Origin: Novosphingobium resinovorum
Lineage (GTDB): Bacteria > Pseudomonadota > Alphaproteobacteria > Sphingomonadales > Sphingomonadaceae
Length of the DNA stretch: 64,000 nucleotides
Assembly (NCBI RefSeq): GCF_027922145.1
Contig: NZ_BSFC01000024.1
Location: forward strand, 124,001 to 188,000
Direction of reading: 5' to 3'
The notes under the pieces were generated by a model. It saw only the letters and a program-made list of their open reading frames with translations. It was not told the DNA's origin and searched no databases. The stretch's first letter is position 1; each line of letters starts with the position of its first letter. Made by a program: the position numbers and the translations under genes. This document shows, piece after piece, positions 39,968-50,037 of the stretch.

Positions 39968-42214
39968 ATGAGTGAAGTTTCCGTCCAGAAGCGTGCCTGG
40001 CCCCGATGGTGGCGGCGAATGCAGGTTGCTGCGCGCCGGGCGAATTTCTTTGCGGTCATGGAAGTGCTGTCGGTCGTCGCTTTCCTGGCAATGACGGCGA
40101 CCACATGGTTCGCGCTCAACGGTAGTGGAGACCGTCGCGAACTCCTGCCCTCGAACCTGACCGCGAGCCTGCTGGTTGGGACGTTGGTGCCCGCGATGGC
40201 GATCCTCGTGCTGCTCGGGCGACGCATGGCGCTGCGCCGGGCGGCCGAGCACGCGACCGGTGGCACCGGACAGATGCACGTGCGCCTCGTGTTCATCTTC
40301 TCCCTGATCGCTGCAATCCCGACCTTGCTGGTAGTGGTCTTCGCATCCTGGCTGTTCCAGTCAGGCGTCGAGTTCTGGTTTTCCGACAGTTCGCGGGGCC
40401 TGCTGGAAAATGCCAACAAGCTGGCGCGGGGTTACTATGAACAGACGCTGCGTGACGTGGGCTACGAGTCGGTGGCGATGGCAACCGACTCGCGCGAAGA
40501 ACTGAGCCGCAGTCCCGTCGCAAGCCGCGAGTTCCAGGCATTTCTCTCTTTTCACGTCATTCGCCGGAACCTGAGCGGCGCCGCGATCATCCAGATCGAC
40601 GCTAGCGGAGAGCAACGTACGCCGATCATCGTCGATCCGGACGGTGTTGCGGAGAACAACCGTATCAGCAAGGACGGTCTCGAAAGGCTCGACAAGGGCG
40701 AGCCTTATGTCGTCAGCGCGAAAGACAACCGCATCGTAGCCGCTGCCCCGATCGAGCGATCATCGGGGGTCTATCTTCTCGTCGTGCGCAGTTCTGACCT
40801 CCTTTCATTGAGCCAGGGCGAGCGGGCCGAGAACATCGTCCAGGCATACGAAGTCCTCACCAATCGCGCGCGGGTGCTGCAGTTGCGTTTCAACGTCGCG
40901 CTGTTCGTGGCGTCGCTGGCGCTCGTCGGCTTGTCCGTTTGGTTTGCCCTGCGTTTCGCTGATAGGCAGGTCGAGCCGTTGTACCAGCTCGTGGATGCCG
41001 CTCGTCGAGTGGGGGCGGGTAACTATGCCCTGCGGATCGAAGGACGGACCGGTGCCGACGAGATCGGCCTGCTCAACCGCGCCTTCAATCGCATGACTGC
41101 GCAGATCGACAAGCAGACGCAGGCCTTGCTCGGCGCGAACCGGCAGTTGCACGAGCGCAGCGTCTTCATCGAGGCCGTACTGGAGTCGGTCACCTCTGGT
41201 ATCATCTCGCTCGACGGTGAGGGACGGATACTGCTGCTGAATTCGACGGCCCAGAAGCTATTGACCAATCGACCGGAAGATGTGCCCGAAGGCATGCCCA
41301 TAGCGGAACTAGCACCCTCGATTGCCGCCCTGGTGGAGCAGGGCATGACGGGCGGCATCGTCCAGTACAATCGCGGCGGCGACCTCCTGACCCTTACCGT
41401 CAAGACGAGCCGCGATGCCACCGGTCACGTCATCACCTTCGAAGATATTACCCGCCAACTTCTCGACCAGCGCACTGCCGCATGGTCGGACGTGGCACGG
41501 CGCATCGCCCACGAGATCAAGAACCCGCTCACCCCGATACAGCTGGCGACAGAGCGCCTCAGTCGTCGCTATCGCAAGCAGATTACCGACAATCCCGAGC
41601 TGTTCGAGGACCTGACCAGAACGATCATCCGGCAGGTCGGGGACCTTCGCAAGATGGTCGACGAGTTTTCATCGTTCGCTCGCCTCCCAAAGCCGGTATT
41701 CCGGACCGAGGATCCTGTCGCGCTTACGCGCCAGGCCCTGTTCCTCCAGGAAGTAGCGCGCCCGGACATCGACTTCCGTTTCGCCTCAGAGCGCGACATT
41801 CGGGTCATCGACTGCGACCGGCATCAATTCGGTCAGGCAATGACAAATGTTCTCAAGAATGCGATCGAAGCCACTGAAGCAAAAGCCAAAGAGGCAGACG
41901 AAAAGTATCGCGGTGCAATCGCAGTTGAGGTCGTCGAGCAACACGAGTCGATTCTCGTACGGGTCACCGACAATGGCATCGGCCTTTCGCAAGACAAGGA
42001 GCGACTGATCGAACCTTACGTGACTACACGGGAGAAGGGCACCGGGCTCGGCTTGGCGATCGTTAACAAGATCATCGAAGAACACGGCGGTGAAATGACC
42101 TTCACCGCCGCGCAAGGGGGGGGCACCACGGTCACCATGCGCTTCGCGCATGACCCGCTGGCCCAGGAAGCAACCAGTTCGGCATCGGTCCGCAAACCGG
42201 AAGCCGCGCAATGA
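39968..42214 (+). CDS. ntrY: Membrane sensor kinase NtrY
   Basis: 748 residues. Hydrophobic segments near residues 28-52, 60-80 and 98-122 precede a periplasmic domain, and a fourth lies near 300-325. HAMP ([20 protein letters not shown]), PAS ([20 protein letters not shown]) and kinase domains follow. The phosphorylated His515 is in [21 protein letters not shown], and the ATPase boxes are TDNGIGLS and GTGLGLAIV. It partners NtrX in nitrogen and redox responses. It starts 60 bases after ntrC, with ntrX 30 bases later. Confidence 0.95.
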   Translation: MSEVSVQKRAWPRWWRRMQVAARRANFFAVMEVLSVVAFLAMTATTWFALNGSGDRRELLPSNLTASLLVGTLVPAMAILVLLGRRMALRRAAEHATGGTGQMHVRLVFIFSLIAAIPTLLVVVFASWLFQSGVEFWFSDSSRGLLENANKLARGYYEQTLRDVGYESVAMATDSREELSRSPVASREFQAFLSFHVIRRNLSGAAIIQIDASGEQRTPIIVDPDGVAENNRISKDGLERLDKGEPYVVSAKDNRIVAAAPIERSSGVYLLVVRSSDLLSLSQGERAENIVQAYEVLTNRARVLQLRFNVALFVASLALVGLSVWFALRFADRQVEPLYQLVDAARRVGAGNYALRIEGRTGADEIGLLNRAFNRMTAQIDKQTQALLGANRQLHERSVFIEAVLESVTSGIISLDGEGRILLLNSTAQKLLTNRPEDVPEGMPIAELAPSIAALVEQGMTGGIVQYNRGGDLLTLTVKTSRDATGHVITFEDITRQLLDQRTAAWSDVARRIAHEIKNPLTPIQLATERLSRRYRKQITDNPELFEDLTRTIIRQVGDLRKMVDEFSSFARLPKPVFRTEDPVALTRQALFLQEVARPDIDFRFASERDIRVIDCDRHQFGQAMTNVLKNAIEATEAKAKEADEKYRGAIAVEVVEQHESILVRVTDNGIGLSQDKERLIEPYVTTREKGTGLGLAIVNKIIEEHGGEMTFTAAQGGGTTVTMRFAHDPLAQEATSSASVRKPEAAQ

Positions 42215-42244
42215 TCCGTTTTTCCAGCACGAAGAAGATGGCCC

Positions 42245-43642
42245 ATGGCACTTGATATTCTGATCGTCGACGACGAGCGCGACATCCGCGAACTGGTCGC
42301 CGGCGTGCTGAGCGACGAAGGTTACGAATGCCGCACGGCAGGCGACAGCGACGCAGCGTTGGCAGCGGTCGATGCCCGGCGGCCGTCACTGGTGCTGCTC
42401 GACGTGTGGCTCCACGGCAGCCCGATGGACGGCCTTGAAATCCTGGATGCGATCAAGGCGCGCGAGCCGGAGTTGCCGGTCATCATCTTCTCGGGCCATG
42501 GCAACATCGACACCGCCGTCGCGGCGATCAGCCGCGGTGCGGTGGACTTCATCGAAAAGCCTTTCGAGGCGGAGAAGCTCCTTCACCTCGTTGGCCGCGC
42601 TACCGAGACCGAGCGCTTGCGCCGAGAGAACGCGCAGCTGCGTCAGGGCGTGTCCATGGGCGAGGAGTTCACCGGTTCCAGCGGCGTCATCAACCAGGTT
42701 CGCGCGACGCTCAAGCGCGTTGCCAATACCGGTAGCCGCCTGCTCATTACTGGTCCCGCCGGATCGGGCAAGGAAGTCGCGGCGCGTCTGCTCCACGCCT
42801 GGAGCCCGCGCGCGGGCAACGCTTTCGTCAGCGTCAACTCTGCCCGCATCACGCCCGAGCGCTTCGAACAGGAACTGTTTGGCGAGGAAGCGGACGGTAC
42901 GCTGATTCGTTCGGGCCTGCTCGAAAGCGCCGATGGCGGTACGCTCTATTTCGATGAAGTGGCCGATATGCCGGCTTCGACACAGGCGCGTATCCTGCGG
43001 GTTCTGACCGACCAGGCGTTCGTGCGCGTTGGTGGTACCCGCCAGATTCGCGTCGATGTGCGCGTGGTTTCCTCGACTTCGCGCGATCTGGAAAAGGAAA
43101 TCGCTGAACGCCGATTCCGTGAGGATCTGTTCTACCGCCTCAACGTCGTGCCGATCTCCATCCCGGCGCTGCGTGAACGTCGTGATGACATTCCCGCATT
43201 GATCGACCATTTCTTCGCTCGCTATGCCAACGAACAGGGCGTGTCGCCTCCACAGGTGAGCGGCGAGGCGATGACCGCGCTTCAGGCTTACGAGTGGCCC
43301 GGCAACGTGCGGCAGCTTCGCAACGTGGTCGAACGCACCGTGATCATGGCCCCGCGTGAGAAACTCGCGAAGATCGAAGCGGACATGCTGCCGCCGGAAA
43401 TCTTCAACAGTCGGGGCGGGGCTGATGCAGGCGTGACCGTGATGATGAGTGCACCCTTGCGCGAAGCGCGAGAGAGCTTCGAGCGGGAGTATCTGCGTGT
43501 CCAGATTCGGCGCTTTTCCGGCAATATCTCCAAGACCGCCGCATTCATCGGGATGGAGCGTTCCGCCCTCCACCGCAAGCTGAAGCTGCTGGGCATGTCC
43601 GAGCGTCGCGAGGACGAGACAGACCTCGACGAGACTATCTGA
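42245..43642 (+). CDS. ntrX: Response regulator NtrX, without a sigma-54 GAFTGA loop
   Basis: 465 residues. The receiver has Asp53 in [17 protein letters not shown]. The AAA+ domain has a Walker A-like GPAGSGKE and [12 protein letters not shown]. The Fis-type DNA-binding helix near the C-terminus is [23 protein letters not shown]. Where NtrC has GAFTGA, this protein reads [16 protein letters not shown], so it probably does not activate sigma-54 polymerase and acts as a conventional activator or repressor, as reported for NtrX in other alphaproteobacteria. Confidence 0.95.
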   Translation: MALDILIVDDERDIRELVAGVLSDEGYECRTAGDSDAALAAVDARRPSLVLLDVWLHGSPMDGLEILDAIKAREPELPVIIFSGHGNIDTAVAAISRGAVDFIEKPFEAEKLLHLVGRATETERLRRENAQLRQGVSMGEEFTGSSGVINQVRATLKRVANTGSRLLITGPAGSGKEVAARLLHAWSPRAGNAFVSVNSARITPERFEQELFGEEADGTLIRSGLLESADGGTLYFDEVADMPASTQARILRVLTDQAFVRVGGTRQIRVDVRVVSSTSRDLEKEIAERRFREDLFYRLNVVPISIPALRERRDDIPALIDHFFARYANEQGVSPPQVSGEAMTALQAYEWPGNVRQLRNVVERTVIMAPREKLAKIEADMLPPEIFNSRGGADAGVTVMMSAPLREARESFEREYLRVQIRRFSGNISKTAAFIGMERSALHRKLKLLGMSERREDETDLDETI

Positions 43643-43678
43643 TTTGCTGTAACATTTTTGCTACAAAAACCCCGTTTA

Positions 43679-43689
43679 CTGCATTGCAG
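43679..43689. promoter_or_regulatory. Palindromic element in the ntrX-hfq gap
   Basis: CTGCATTGCAG is a perfect 11-base palindrome. It lies inside a wider pair of half sites, TTTGCTG (43643-43649) and CAGCAAA (43687-43693). The gap (43643-43789) also has T-rich and A-rich runs unlike the coding GC content, consistent with a separate hfq promoter. Confidence 0.35.
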
Positions 43690-43789
43690 CAAATGGGTAG
43701 TTTCCGATTCGAGAACGGCCCGCGCCAATGGCGGGACCAGATCGCGGACCGCATGCATGGGCGGCCGCCAAAAAGAAGGAGAATACAAC

Positions 43790-44389
43790 ATGGCTGGTCG
43801 TACCCTTTCCGCGCGTCCTAAAGCTACGCCGGAACCTGAGGCTGAAGAGGCTTCGCCGCCCGCTACCACCGCGCCTGCATCCGTCCCGGCTTCCACTGGC
43901 GCGTCGACGGGGAAGGGTGGTCAGAATCTGCAGGACCAGTTCCTGAACCTGCTTCGTAAGAACAAGACCCCGGTCACCATGTTTCTCGTCAAGGGCGTGA
44001 AACTGCAGGGTATCGTCACCTGGTTCGATAACTTTTCGATCCTGCTGCGCCGTGATGGGCAGTCGCAGCTTGTCTACAAGCACGCGATCTCGACGATCAT
44101 GCCGTCGACACCGGTCGATGCACGCCAGTTCGGCAATGGTCCGGAAAATGCCAAGAAGCAGCGTGTGCTGCAGGACGTCTTCCTTTCCAGCATCCGCAAC
44201 GCCGGCGTGCAGGTGACGATGTTCCTCATCAACGGCGTCATGCTGCAGGGCCGTGTTGCCGCTTACGACCTTTTCTGCATGCTGCTCGAGCGCGAAGGCT
44301 ACGTGCAGCTGGCCTACAAGCATGCGGTTTCAACGATTCAGCCCGTGACTCCTGTCGATCTTCAGGCGCATGAAGAAGCAGACGACTGA
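43790..44389 (+). CDS. hfq: Tandem RNA chaperone Hfq (two Sm domains in one chain)
   Basis: 199 residues, roughly twice a normal Hfq. A Pro/Ala-rich lead of about 43 residues precedes Sm domain 1 (44-108), which has Q48-D49, VKLQG (Lys71), FDNF and YKH (96-98). Sm domain 2 (124-187) has Q128-D129, VMLQG with Met151 at the Lys position, YDLF with Leu161, and YKH (176-178). Equivalent residues are exactly 80 apart. Hfq forms a hexameric ring that pairs small RNAs with mRNAs; three of these chains could make a pseudo-hexamer. The start has AAGGAG about 9 bases upstream, and the frame is open further back. hflX follows, as in E. coli. Confidence 0.95.
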   Translation: MAGRTLSARPKATPEPEAEEASPPATTAPASVPASTGASTGKGGQNLQDQFLNLLRKNKTPVTMFLVKGVKLQGIVTWFDNFSILLRRDGQSQLVYKHAISTIMPSTPVDARQFGNGPENAKKQRVLQDVFLSSIRNAGVQVTMFLINGVMLQGRVAAYDLFCMLLEREGYVQLAYKHAVSTIQPVTPVDLQAHEEADD

Positions 44390-44405
44390 GAGAAGCTGAA
44401 TCAAC

Positions 44406-45800
44406 TTGAACGATGAACTGAAGGGCGAGGTCACGCGCGGTGCGCGTGCCCTCGTCGTCTATCCGCAGATGAAGGGTTTCAGGGGCGATCGGAGCGATCT
44501 GGACCCGGCAGCCCGCCTTGAAGAAGCGAAGGGCTTGGCCCTCGCTATCGGTCTCGAGGTGGTCGAGGCGATGGCCATCGTCATACGCGAGGCGCGCCCA
44601 GGTACGCTGTTCGGCGAAGGCCAGATCCAGAACATTGCGACCGCATGTACCCTCGAGGAAGCGGAGCTGATAATCGTCGATGGTTCGCTGTCTGCAATCC
44701 AGCAGCGCAACCTCGAAGAAAAGCTCAAGCGCAAGGTTATCGACCGCACGGGGCTGATCCTCGAGATCTTCGGTGAGCGTGCGGCAACCGCTGAGGGCCG
44801 CCTGCAAGTGGAGCTCGCACACCTCGACTACCAGGCGGGCCGCCTCGTTCGCAGTTGGACTCACCTCGAGCGCCAGCGCGGCGGCTTCGGCTTCCTCGGC
44901 GGTCCCGGCGAAACGCAGATCGAGGCCGACCGTCGTATGATTCGCGACCGCATGGCCAAGATCCGCCGCGAACTGGAGCAGGTGCGCCGCACGCGCGGGC
45001 TCCACCGGGATCGGCGTGAGAAGGCGCCGTGGCCGGTAATCGCGCTCGTCGGCTATACCAATGCAGGTAAGTCGACGCTGTTCAACCGGCTGACCGGTGC
45101 AGGCGTCATGGCCGAGAACCTTCTGTTCGCCACGCTCGATCCGACCATGCGGGCGATCCGCATGCCGGGTCTCGAAAAGGCGATCCTGTCAGATACCGTG
45201 GGTTTCATCTCCGACCTTCCGACGGAGTTGATCGCCGCTTTCCGTGCGACGCTGGAGGAAGTGACCGCCGCGGACGTTATTCTGCATGTGCGCGACATCG
45301 CCAATCCTGACACGGAGGCGCAGAAGCGCCAGGTGCTCGATGTACTGGCCGACCTCGGCGTGATCCAGCCGCCGCTCGACGATCGCAAGCAGCGTCAGGC
45401 TCCCGCCCTCGACTGGTCGGACGACGAACCCGAAGACGAGCCGGAACCGCAAGTGCCGATCATCGAGGTCTGGAACAAGTGGGACTTGCTCGGCCCTGAC
45501 CAGGCGCACGAACTTCGCGACGTCGCCGTGCACAGGGAAGGGGAGGTCATCATCCCCGTCTCGGCGCTGACCGGAGAGGGTTGTGAGGCACTTCTTGAGA
45601 TCGCGAGCCGCAACCTGACGCGCGATTCGAAGCTCTACAGCTTTATCTTGCCAGTCGCTGACGGCCAACGCTTCGCATTCCTTCACGCGCGCGGCGAAGT
45701 GGTGTCCGAAGAAGATGCTGGCGAAGGTGAGCAGGGGCCTCAGATGAGGCTTGAAGTACGCTTGTCGGAGCGGGAATTCGGGCGCTTCATGGCGCTTTGA
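44406..45800 (+). CDS. hflX: Ribosome-associated GTPase HflX
   Basis: 464 residues. It binds the 50S ribosome and splits or rescues stalled ribosomes. An N-terminal HflX domain with LFGEGQIQNIATAC and LAHLDYQAGRLVRSWTHLERQ precedes the GTPase with G1 GYTNAGKST (about 215-223), DTVGFISDLP and NKWD. The start must be TTG at 44406 or later: a stop (TGA 44397) lies three codons upstream, and the nearby ATG is out of frame. An acidic insert (WSDDEPEDEPEPQ, near residue 340) interrupts the G domain. It lies 16 bases after hfq. Confidence 0.94.
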   Translation: MNDELKGEVTRGARALVVYPQMKGFRGDRSDLDPAARLEEAKGLALAIGLEVVEAMAIVIREARPGTLFGEGQIQNIATACTLEEAELIIVDGSLSAIQQRNLEEKLKRKVIDRTGLILEIFGERAATAEGRLQVELAHLDYQAGRLVRSWTHLERQRGGFGFLGGPGETQIEADRRMIRDRMAKIRRELEQVRRTRGLHRDRREKAPWPVIALVGYTNAGKSTLFNRLTGAGVMAENLLFATLDPTMRAIRMPGLEKAILSDTVGFISDLPTELIAAFRATLEEVTAADVILHVRDIANPDTEAQKRQVLDVLADLGVIQPPLDDRKQRQAPALDWSDDEPEDEPEPQVPIIEVWNKWDLLGPDQAHELRDVAVHREGEVIIPVSALTGEGCEALLEIASRNLTRDSKLYSFILPVADGQRFAFLHARGEVVSEEDAGEGEQGPQMRLEVRLSEREFGRFMAL

Positions 45801-45837
45801 GTGCCGCTATGGTAGCGTCATGTGCCGTGATGCGCGT

Positions 45838-46611
45838 TTATTCGGCGCGCTTCACGGCCTGCCAGTAACCTTCCTGTTCTTCCAGGGAAAGTGCGGCGAA
45901 ATCGCGGTTTTCCTGGGCCGAGAGGGTCTCCATCGCGCGGAACCGGCGCTCGAACTTGGCGTTCGCGGCGCGCAGCGCATCCTCGGGCGCGATTCCGTTC
46001 AAACGCACGAGATTAACCGCTGCGAACAGCAGATCGCCGGCTTCCTCCAGCCGTTCCGCAGCCCCGGCTTCAGCGAGTTCCTGCATTTCCTCGCGCACCT
46101 TGTCCGCGGCTCCGCTCGGATCGGGCCAGTCGAAACCAACCCGCGCCGCACGCTTCTGGAGCTTTTCGGCCCGCATCAGAGCCGGAAGCGAGAGTGCGAC
46201 GCCGTCGATTGCGCTGGTCGCTCCCTTGGCGACGCGCTCGCTGGCTTTGAGCTTTTCCCAGCGATCAATCTGCGCATCGTCAGAAACGTCGTCACCGAAG
46301 ATGTGCGGGTGGCGGGCCTCCAATTTGTCCGAGATTGCGGCGGCGACATCGCCAAAAGCGAAATGCCCGAGTTCTTCTGCCATGCGCGCATGAAACACGA
46401 CCTGTAGCAGCAGGTCGCCAAGTTCTTCGCGCAGGGACGAAAGATCGTCATGCGCGATGGCTTCGGCGACTTCGTAGGCTTCCTCGATCGTATATGGTGC
46501 GATCGTCGCGAAAGTCTGCTCCTTGTCCCATTCGCAGCCGTCCTGCGGATCGCGCAGGCGGGCCATTATGGTCAGAAGGCGATCGATCTGCTGGTGTCGG
46601 TTCTGTGTCAT
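45838..46611 (-). CDS. mazG: Nucleoside triphosphate pyrophosphohydrolase MazG
   Basis: 257 residues with two MazG repeats. The first has the metal-binding Glu residues in TIAPYTIEEAYEVAEAI and LREELGDLLLQVVFHARMAEE. The second has KVREEMQELAEAG and LEEAGDLLFAAVNLVR. It hydrolyses (d)NTPs to monophosphates, cleaning the nucleotide pool or tuning ppGpp. It is convergent with hflX with 37 bases between, and lies 43 bases beyond the small membrane-protein gene on the same strand. Confidence 0.94.
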   Translation of the reverse strand: MTQNRHQQIDRLLTIMARLRDPQDGCEWDKEQTFATIAPYTIEEAYEVAEAIAHDDLSSLREELGDLLLQVVFHARMAEELGHFAFGDVAAAISDKLEARHPHIFGDDVSDDAQIDRWEKLKASERVAKGATSAIDGVALSLPALMRAEKLQKRAARVGFDWPDPSGAADKVREEMQELAEAGAAERLEEAGDLLFAAVNLVRLNGIAPEDALRAANAKFERRFRAMETLSAQENRDFAALSLEEQEGYWQAVKRAE

Positions 46612-46654
46612 ACCTGAAATGATAATGATGATTATGTAAAGTAGAGGGTGGCGA

Positions 46655-46840
46655 TCATGAGGTGATCTTCAGACCGGACCATTGGATTACCAGCACGAGG
46701 CTAATGATGACGGCTGCCCATATGGCTGCAAGGCGCAACGCCTGCCCGCCGCCGAGCCCGCGAATTTGCGGATTGCGCAATGCCAGGACCAAACAGCCGA
46801 CGATGGAGATCATCGATACGATCATGGCAGTCAAGGTCAT
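46655..46840 (-). CDS. Small two-segment membrane protein coupled to the MBL hydrolase
   Basis: 61 residues forming two hydrophobic segments (TAMIVSMISIVGCLVLAL and LAAIWAAVIISLVLVIQW) joined by a glycine-rich basic loop (RNPQIRGLGGGQALR). Its ATG overlaps the stop of the upstream hydrolase by four bases (ATGA), which supports real translation. No named family was recognised, and no function can be assigned. Confidence 0.72.
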   Translation of the reverse strand: MTLTAMIVSMISIVGCLVLALRNPQIRGLGGGQALRLAAIWAAVIISLVLVIQWSGLKITS

Positions 46841-47619
46841 GGCGCGATCACCAGTCCATCATAAGCGACCTGCACGTTTGCAGGCACTGAGGCGCTCAGT
46901 GTGGCATAGTCCATGCTCTTGTCGAGATGCGTCAGCACGGCCGTGCTGACGCGGCACACTTCAACGAGTTCCAGCGACATGGCCAGATGTGAATGGGTCG
47001 GATGCGGTTCGCGGCGCAGGCAATCTACTATCAAGACGTCGCAACCATAGAACAGGTCTATCATTCCGCGTGTAATCTGATTGAAGTCTGTCGCATAACC
47101 GATTGATTTACCGTCGGCATCGAACAAAAATCCGGTCGAATCCATACCCCCATGTGGCATCTGGGTATGGCCGACGCGAAAACCTTCGCAAAGGCGTAGC
47201 GTGTCCAGATTCTCCAGCGAAATCAACGTTGGATAGCCATGCTGGCCGGCAAAGACGTATCCGAAGCGCTGCCGCAGCCGACGAACCGTTTCGGAATCTG
47301 CATAACCCGGAATCGGTCCGGCGCGGCCGTAGCGCAGCGGGCGAAGATCATCGATGCCGTGGCAGTGATCGGCGTGATCGTGCGTCCAGAATACTGCGTC
47401 TATGCGATGGATGTCATTCGCAAGGAGCTGCGCGCGCAGATCGGTCGGCGTATCGACCAGAATACGGGCTCCGGCATCGCTTTCGAGCAGGATCGCGACG
47501 CGCGTGCGCCGGTTTCGGGGCTCCTTGGGATCGCACAGGCCCCAGTCTGCCCCGTTATTCTCGCCGCCGAGCCGCGGTACTCCGGTGGATGTGCCGCTAC
47601 CAAGGATCGTCACCTTCAC
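46837..47619 (-). CDS. MBL-fold metallo-hydrolase (PhnP-like)
   Basis: 260 residues from a GTG that overlaps the tatD stop (GTGA). The metallo-beta-lactamase metal motif THDHADH follows the N-terminal VTILGSGTSTGVPRLGG; a second metal Asp lies in YATDFNQI and further ligands in PHGGMDS and THLDKSM. The GSGTSTGVP and GLCDPKEPRNRRTR stretches match the PhnP/phosphodiesterase-like subgroup; the true substrate is unknown. It lies between tatD and a small membrane-protein gene. Confidence 0.88.
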   Translation of the reverse strand: MKVTILGSGTSTGVPRLGGENNGADWGLCDPKEPRNRRTRVAILLESDAGARILVDTPTDLRAQLLANDIHRIDAVFWTHDHADHCHGIDDLRPLRYGRAGPIPGYADSETVRRLRQRFGYVFAGQHGYPTLISLENLDTLRLCEGFRVGHTQMPHGGMDSTGFLFDADGKSIGYATDFNQITRGMIDLFYGCDVLIVDCLRREPHPTHSHLAMSLELVEVCRVSTAVLTHLDKSMDYATLSASVPANVQVAYDGLVIAP

Positions 47620-48395
47620 GCGTAATGCGCCTTGGTAAACAGAGCGAAGAAATTGCGCGTCGTCACCTCGCCAAGATGCTCCACGCTGATCCCGCGCAAG
47701 GTCGCAACGAAAGCGGCGGTATCGGCCGTGAATGCCGGCTCGCACTTGCGGCCGCGATGTGGGACCGGTGCAAGAAACGGCGAATCGGTCTCCACAAGAA
47801 GCCGATCTTCAGGAACTGTTTTTACGAAGTCCTGCAAGTCCTTGGCATTCTTGAACGTCACGATGCCGGAAATACTGATCGTGAGGCCCAGATCGAGGAC
47901 CTTGCGGCCGAAGTCCGCGCTGGCGGTGAAGCAGTGGATCAGCGCAGGGAAAGCGCCCTTCCCCATTTCCTCCTCAAGAATACGCGCGGTATCACCCTCG
48001 GCGTCGCGCGTGTGAATGATGATCGGGAGGCCGGTCTCACGCGCGACGGCGATATGCGTGCGGAACAATGCCTGCTGCACGTCGCGGTCGGACTTGTCGT
48101 AATAATAGTCGAGCCCGGTTTCGCCTATGCCGATCACGCGGGGATGGGCCGCGGCTTCGCGCAAGGCGCTCTCGCCGAGATCGGCATGCTGGTCCGCCTC
48201 ATGCGGATGGATGCCGATCGAAGCCCATACGTCCGGTTCGCGCGCGGCGGTATCGACGACGCGGTCCCATTCCCGTTGCCGGGTCGAGATATTGAGGAAC
48301 CCCTTGATCCCCGCCGCGCGCGCGCGAGCGAGAACGGCCTGCTGATCCTCGACCAGGCCCTCATACTCGAGATGGCAGTGGGAATCGATCAGCAT
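47616..48395 (-). CDS. tatD: TatD family metal-dependent hydrolase
   Basis: 259 residues, a TIM-barrel amidohydrolase. Metal ligands are visible in MLIDSHCHL (His6, His8), IGETGLDYYY (Glu), IIHTRDAEGD (His), ALIHCFTAS (His) and VETDSPFLAPVPHRG (Asp). The family includes 3'-5' exonucleases involved in DNA repair. Its start overlaps the metG stop by one base (TGATG), a pair often seen together with holB and tmk. Its stop overlaps the MBL gene start. Confidence 0.94.
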   Translation of the reverse strand: MLIDSHCHLEYEGLVEDQQAVLARARAAGIKGFLNISTRQREWDRVVDTAAREPDVWASIGIHPHEADQHADLGESALREAAAHPRVIGIGETGLDYYYDKSDRDVQQALFRTHIAVARETGLPIIIHTRDAEGDTARILEEEMGKGAFPALIHCFTASADFGRKVLDLGLTISISGIVTFKNAKDLQDFVKTVPEDRLLVETDSPFLAPVPHRGRKCEPAFTADTAAFVATLRGISVEHLGEVTTRNFFALFTKAHYA

Positions 48396-49954
48396 CAGGC
48401 TGCCGCTTCCTCGGGCAATTCAAGGCGGGGGAACACGCCCTGCGGCTTGTCGACCTTGAACCCGGAAGCGACGAGTTCGTCAAACCACCCGGCCTCCGCT
48501 AGCGCCGCATAATTCCGGGCATCCGCGCCCTGTCCCATCTGGTCGAGTAACGCGTCGATTGCGGTGGGCACCACGGGCCTTACGGCAAGGGCAAGATCGC
48601 GCACGACGCGGAAGAGGGTCATCAGCACCGTCTCCATGCGTGCGGGATCGCTCTTGCGCAGTGCCCAGGGGGCCTGTTCGTCGACATACTGGTTGCAGGC
48701 GAAGACGCCGCGCATCCAGGCTTCCAGACCAGTGCTGAAATCGAGGGCGTCAAAGGCCGTACGCAGACCTGAGATGCCCTCGGCTACGGCGGCGAACAGT
48801 GCGGTGTCCGCCTCACTATATTCAAGCCCAGACTTCAAATCCCCATCCATGTTCTTGAAAATCATGGATAGGCTGCGCTGCGCTAGATTGCCGAAGCTAT
48901 TCGCGAGCTCGGCATTGGTGCGGGTGACGATGGCTTCGGCCGACCACGAACCATCTTGTCCGAACGCGACTTCGCGCAGGAAGAAATAGCGCAGCGTATC
49001 GACGCCAAAGGTTGCGGCCAGCCCGATCGGATCGGTGACGTTGCCCAGTGACTTCGATTCCTTCTGCCCGCGATTGAGCAGGAAGCCGTGTCCGAAGACC
49101 TGCTTGGGCAGGTCCAGGCCTGCGCTCATCAGGAAGGCGGGCCAGTACACGGTGTGGAAGCGAACGATGTCCTTGCCGATCAGGTGAACGTCGGCAGGCC
49201 AGAACTTGGCGAAGTCGCCCTGCTCCTCGGGGAAGCCGAGACCGGTGATGTAGTTGGTCAGCGCATCGACCCACACGTACATGACGTGATTATCGCTCCC
49301 GGGAACCTTGATCCCCCAGTCGAAGCTGGTGCGTGAGACCGACAAGTCGCGAAGGCCACCTTCGACGAAGCGCTGGATCTCGTTGCGGCGGCTCTCGGGA
49401 CGGATGAAGTCACCTGAAGCGTAGAGTTCCAGCAATTTGTCCTGATACCTGGATAAGCGAAAAAACCACGATTCCTCAACGGTCCATTCCACCGGAGTGC
49501 CCTGAGGCGACAGCTTCGCGCCACCTTCGCCAGCCTGCAGTTCGCTTTCGTCGTAATAAGCTTCGTCGCGGACCGAGTACCAGCCTTCGTAGCGATCGAG
49601 ATAGAGGTCGCCGTTCGCTTCCATGCGGCGCCACAGTTCCTGAGTGGCGGCGTGGTGGCGCGGCTCAGTCGTGCGGATGAACACGTCATAACCGATATTC
49701 AGAATGTCGCACATTTCCTTGAAATACGACGACATTTCATCTGCCAGAGCAGCCGGCGCGGTATCGAGTTCGCGCGCCTTCTGGGCCATCTTCAGCCCAT
49801 GCTCGTCCGTGCCGGTCTGGAACCGGACGTCGAAACCTTCCGCCTTCTTGAAACGGGCGATCACGTCCGCGGCGATGGCCTCGTAGGCATGGCCGATGTG
49901 TGGGCGTCCATTGGGGTAGCTGATGGCGGTAGTAATGTAATAGGGCTCGCCCAT
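48395..49954 (-). CDS. metG: Methionyl-tRNA synthetase
   Basis: 519 residues, class I synthetase charging tRNA-Met. The HIGH motif is at residues 19-22 (GRPHIGHAYEA). The KMSKS motif appears as KESKSLGN, a variant seen in related alphaproteobacteria. The anticodon-binding helical domain contains NQYVDEQAPWALRKSD. The C-terminal tRNA-binding extension and the multi-cysteine zinc insertion of longer forms are absent. It follows holB after 83 bases and overlaps tatD. Confidence 0.96.
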   Translation of the reverse strand: MGEPYYITTAISYPNGRPHIGHAYEAIAADVIARFKKAEGFDVRFQTGTDEHGLKMAQKARELDTAPAALADEMSSYFKEMCDILNIGYDVFIRTTEPRHHAATQELWRRMEANGDLYLDRYEGWYSVRDEAYYDESELQAGEGGAKLSPQGTPVEWTVEESWFFRLSRYQDKLLELYASGDFIRPESRRNEIQRFVEGGLRDLSVSRTSFDWGIKVPGSDNHVMYVWVDALTNYITGLGFPEEQGDFAKFWPADVHLIGKDIVRFHTVYWPAFLMSAGLDLPKQVFGHGFLLNRGQKESKSLGNVTDPIGLAATFGVDTLRYFFLREVAFGQDGSWSAEAIVTRTNAELANSFGNLAQRSLSMIFKNMDGDLKSGLEYSEADTALFAAVAEGISGLRTAFDALDFSTGLEAWMRGVFACNQYVDEQAPWALRKSDPARMETVLMTLFRVVRDLALAVRPVVPTAIDALLDQMGQGADARNYAALAEAGWFDELVASGFKVDKPQGVFPRLELPEEAAA

Positions 49955-50037
49955 ACGGCGTCGCGCTTTCCTGGCTGGTGTTTACAGGTCAATATTCAAA
50001 CACGTTCCGAACTTCCCGCAGGAGTCCGGCGAACGCG

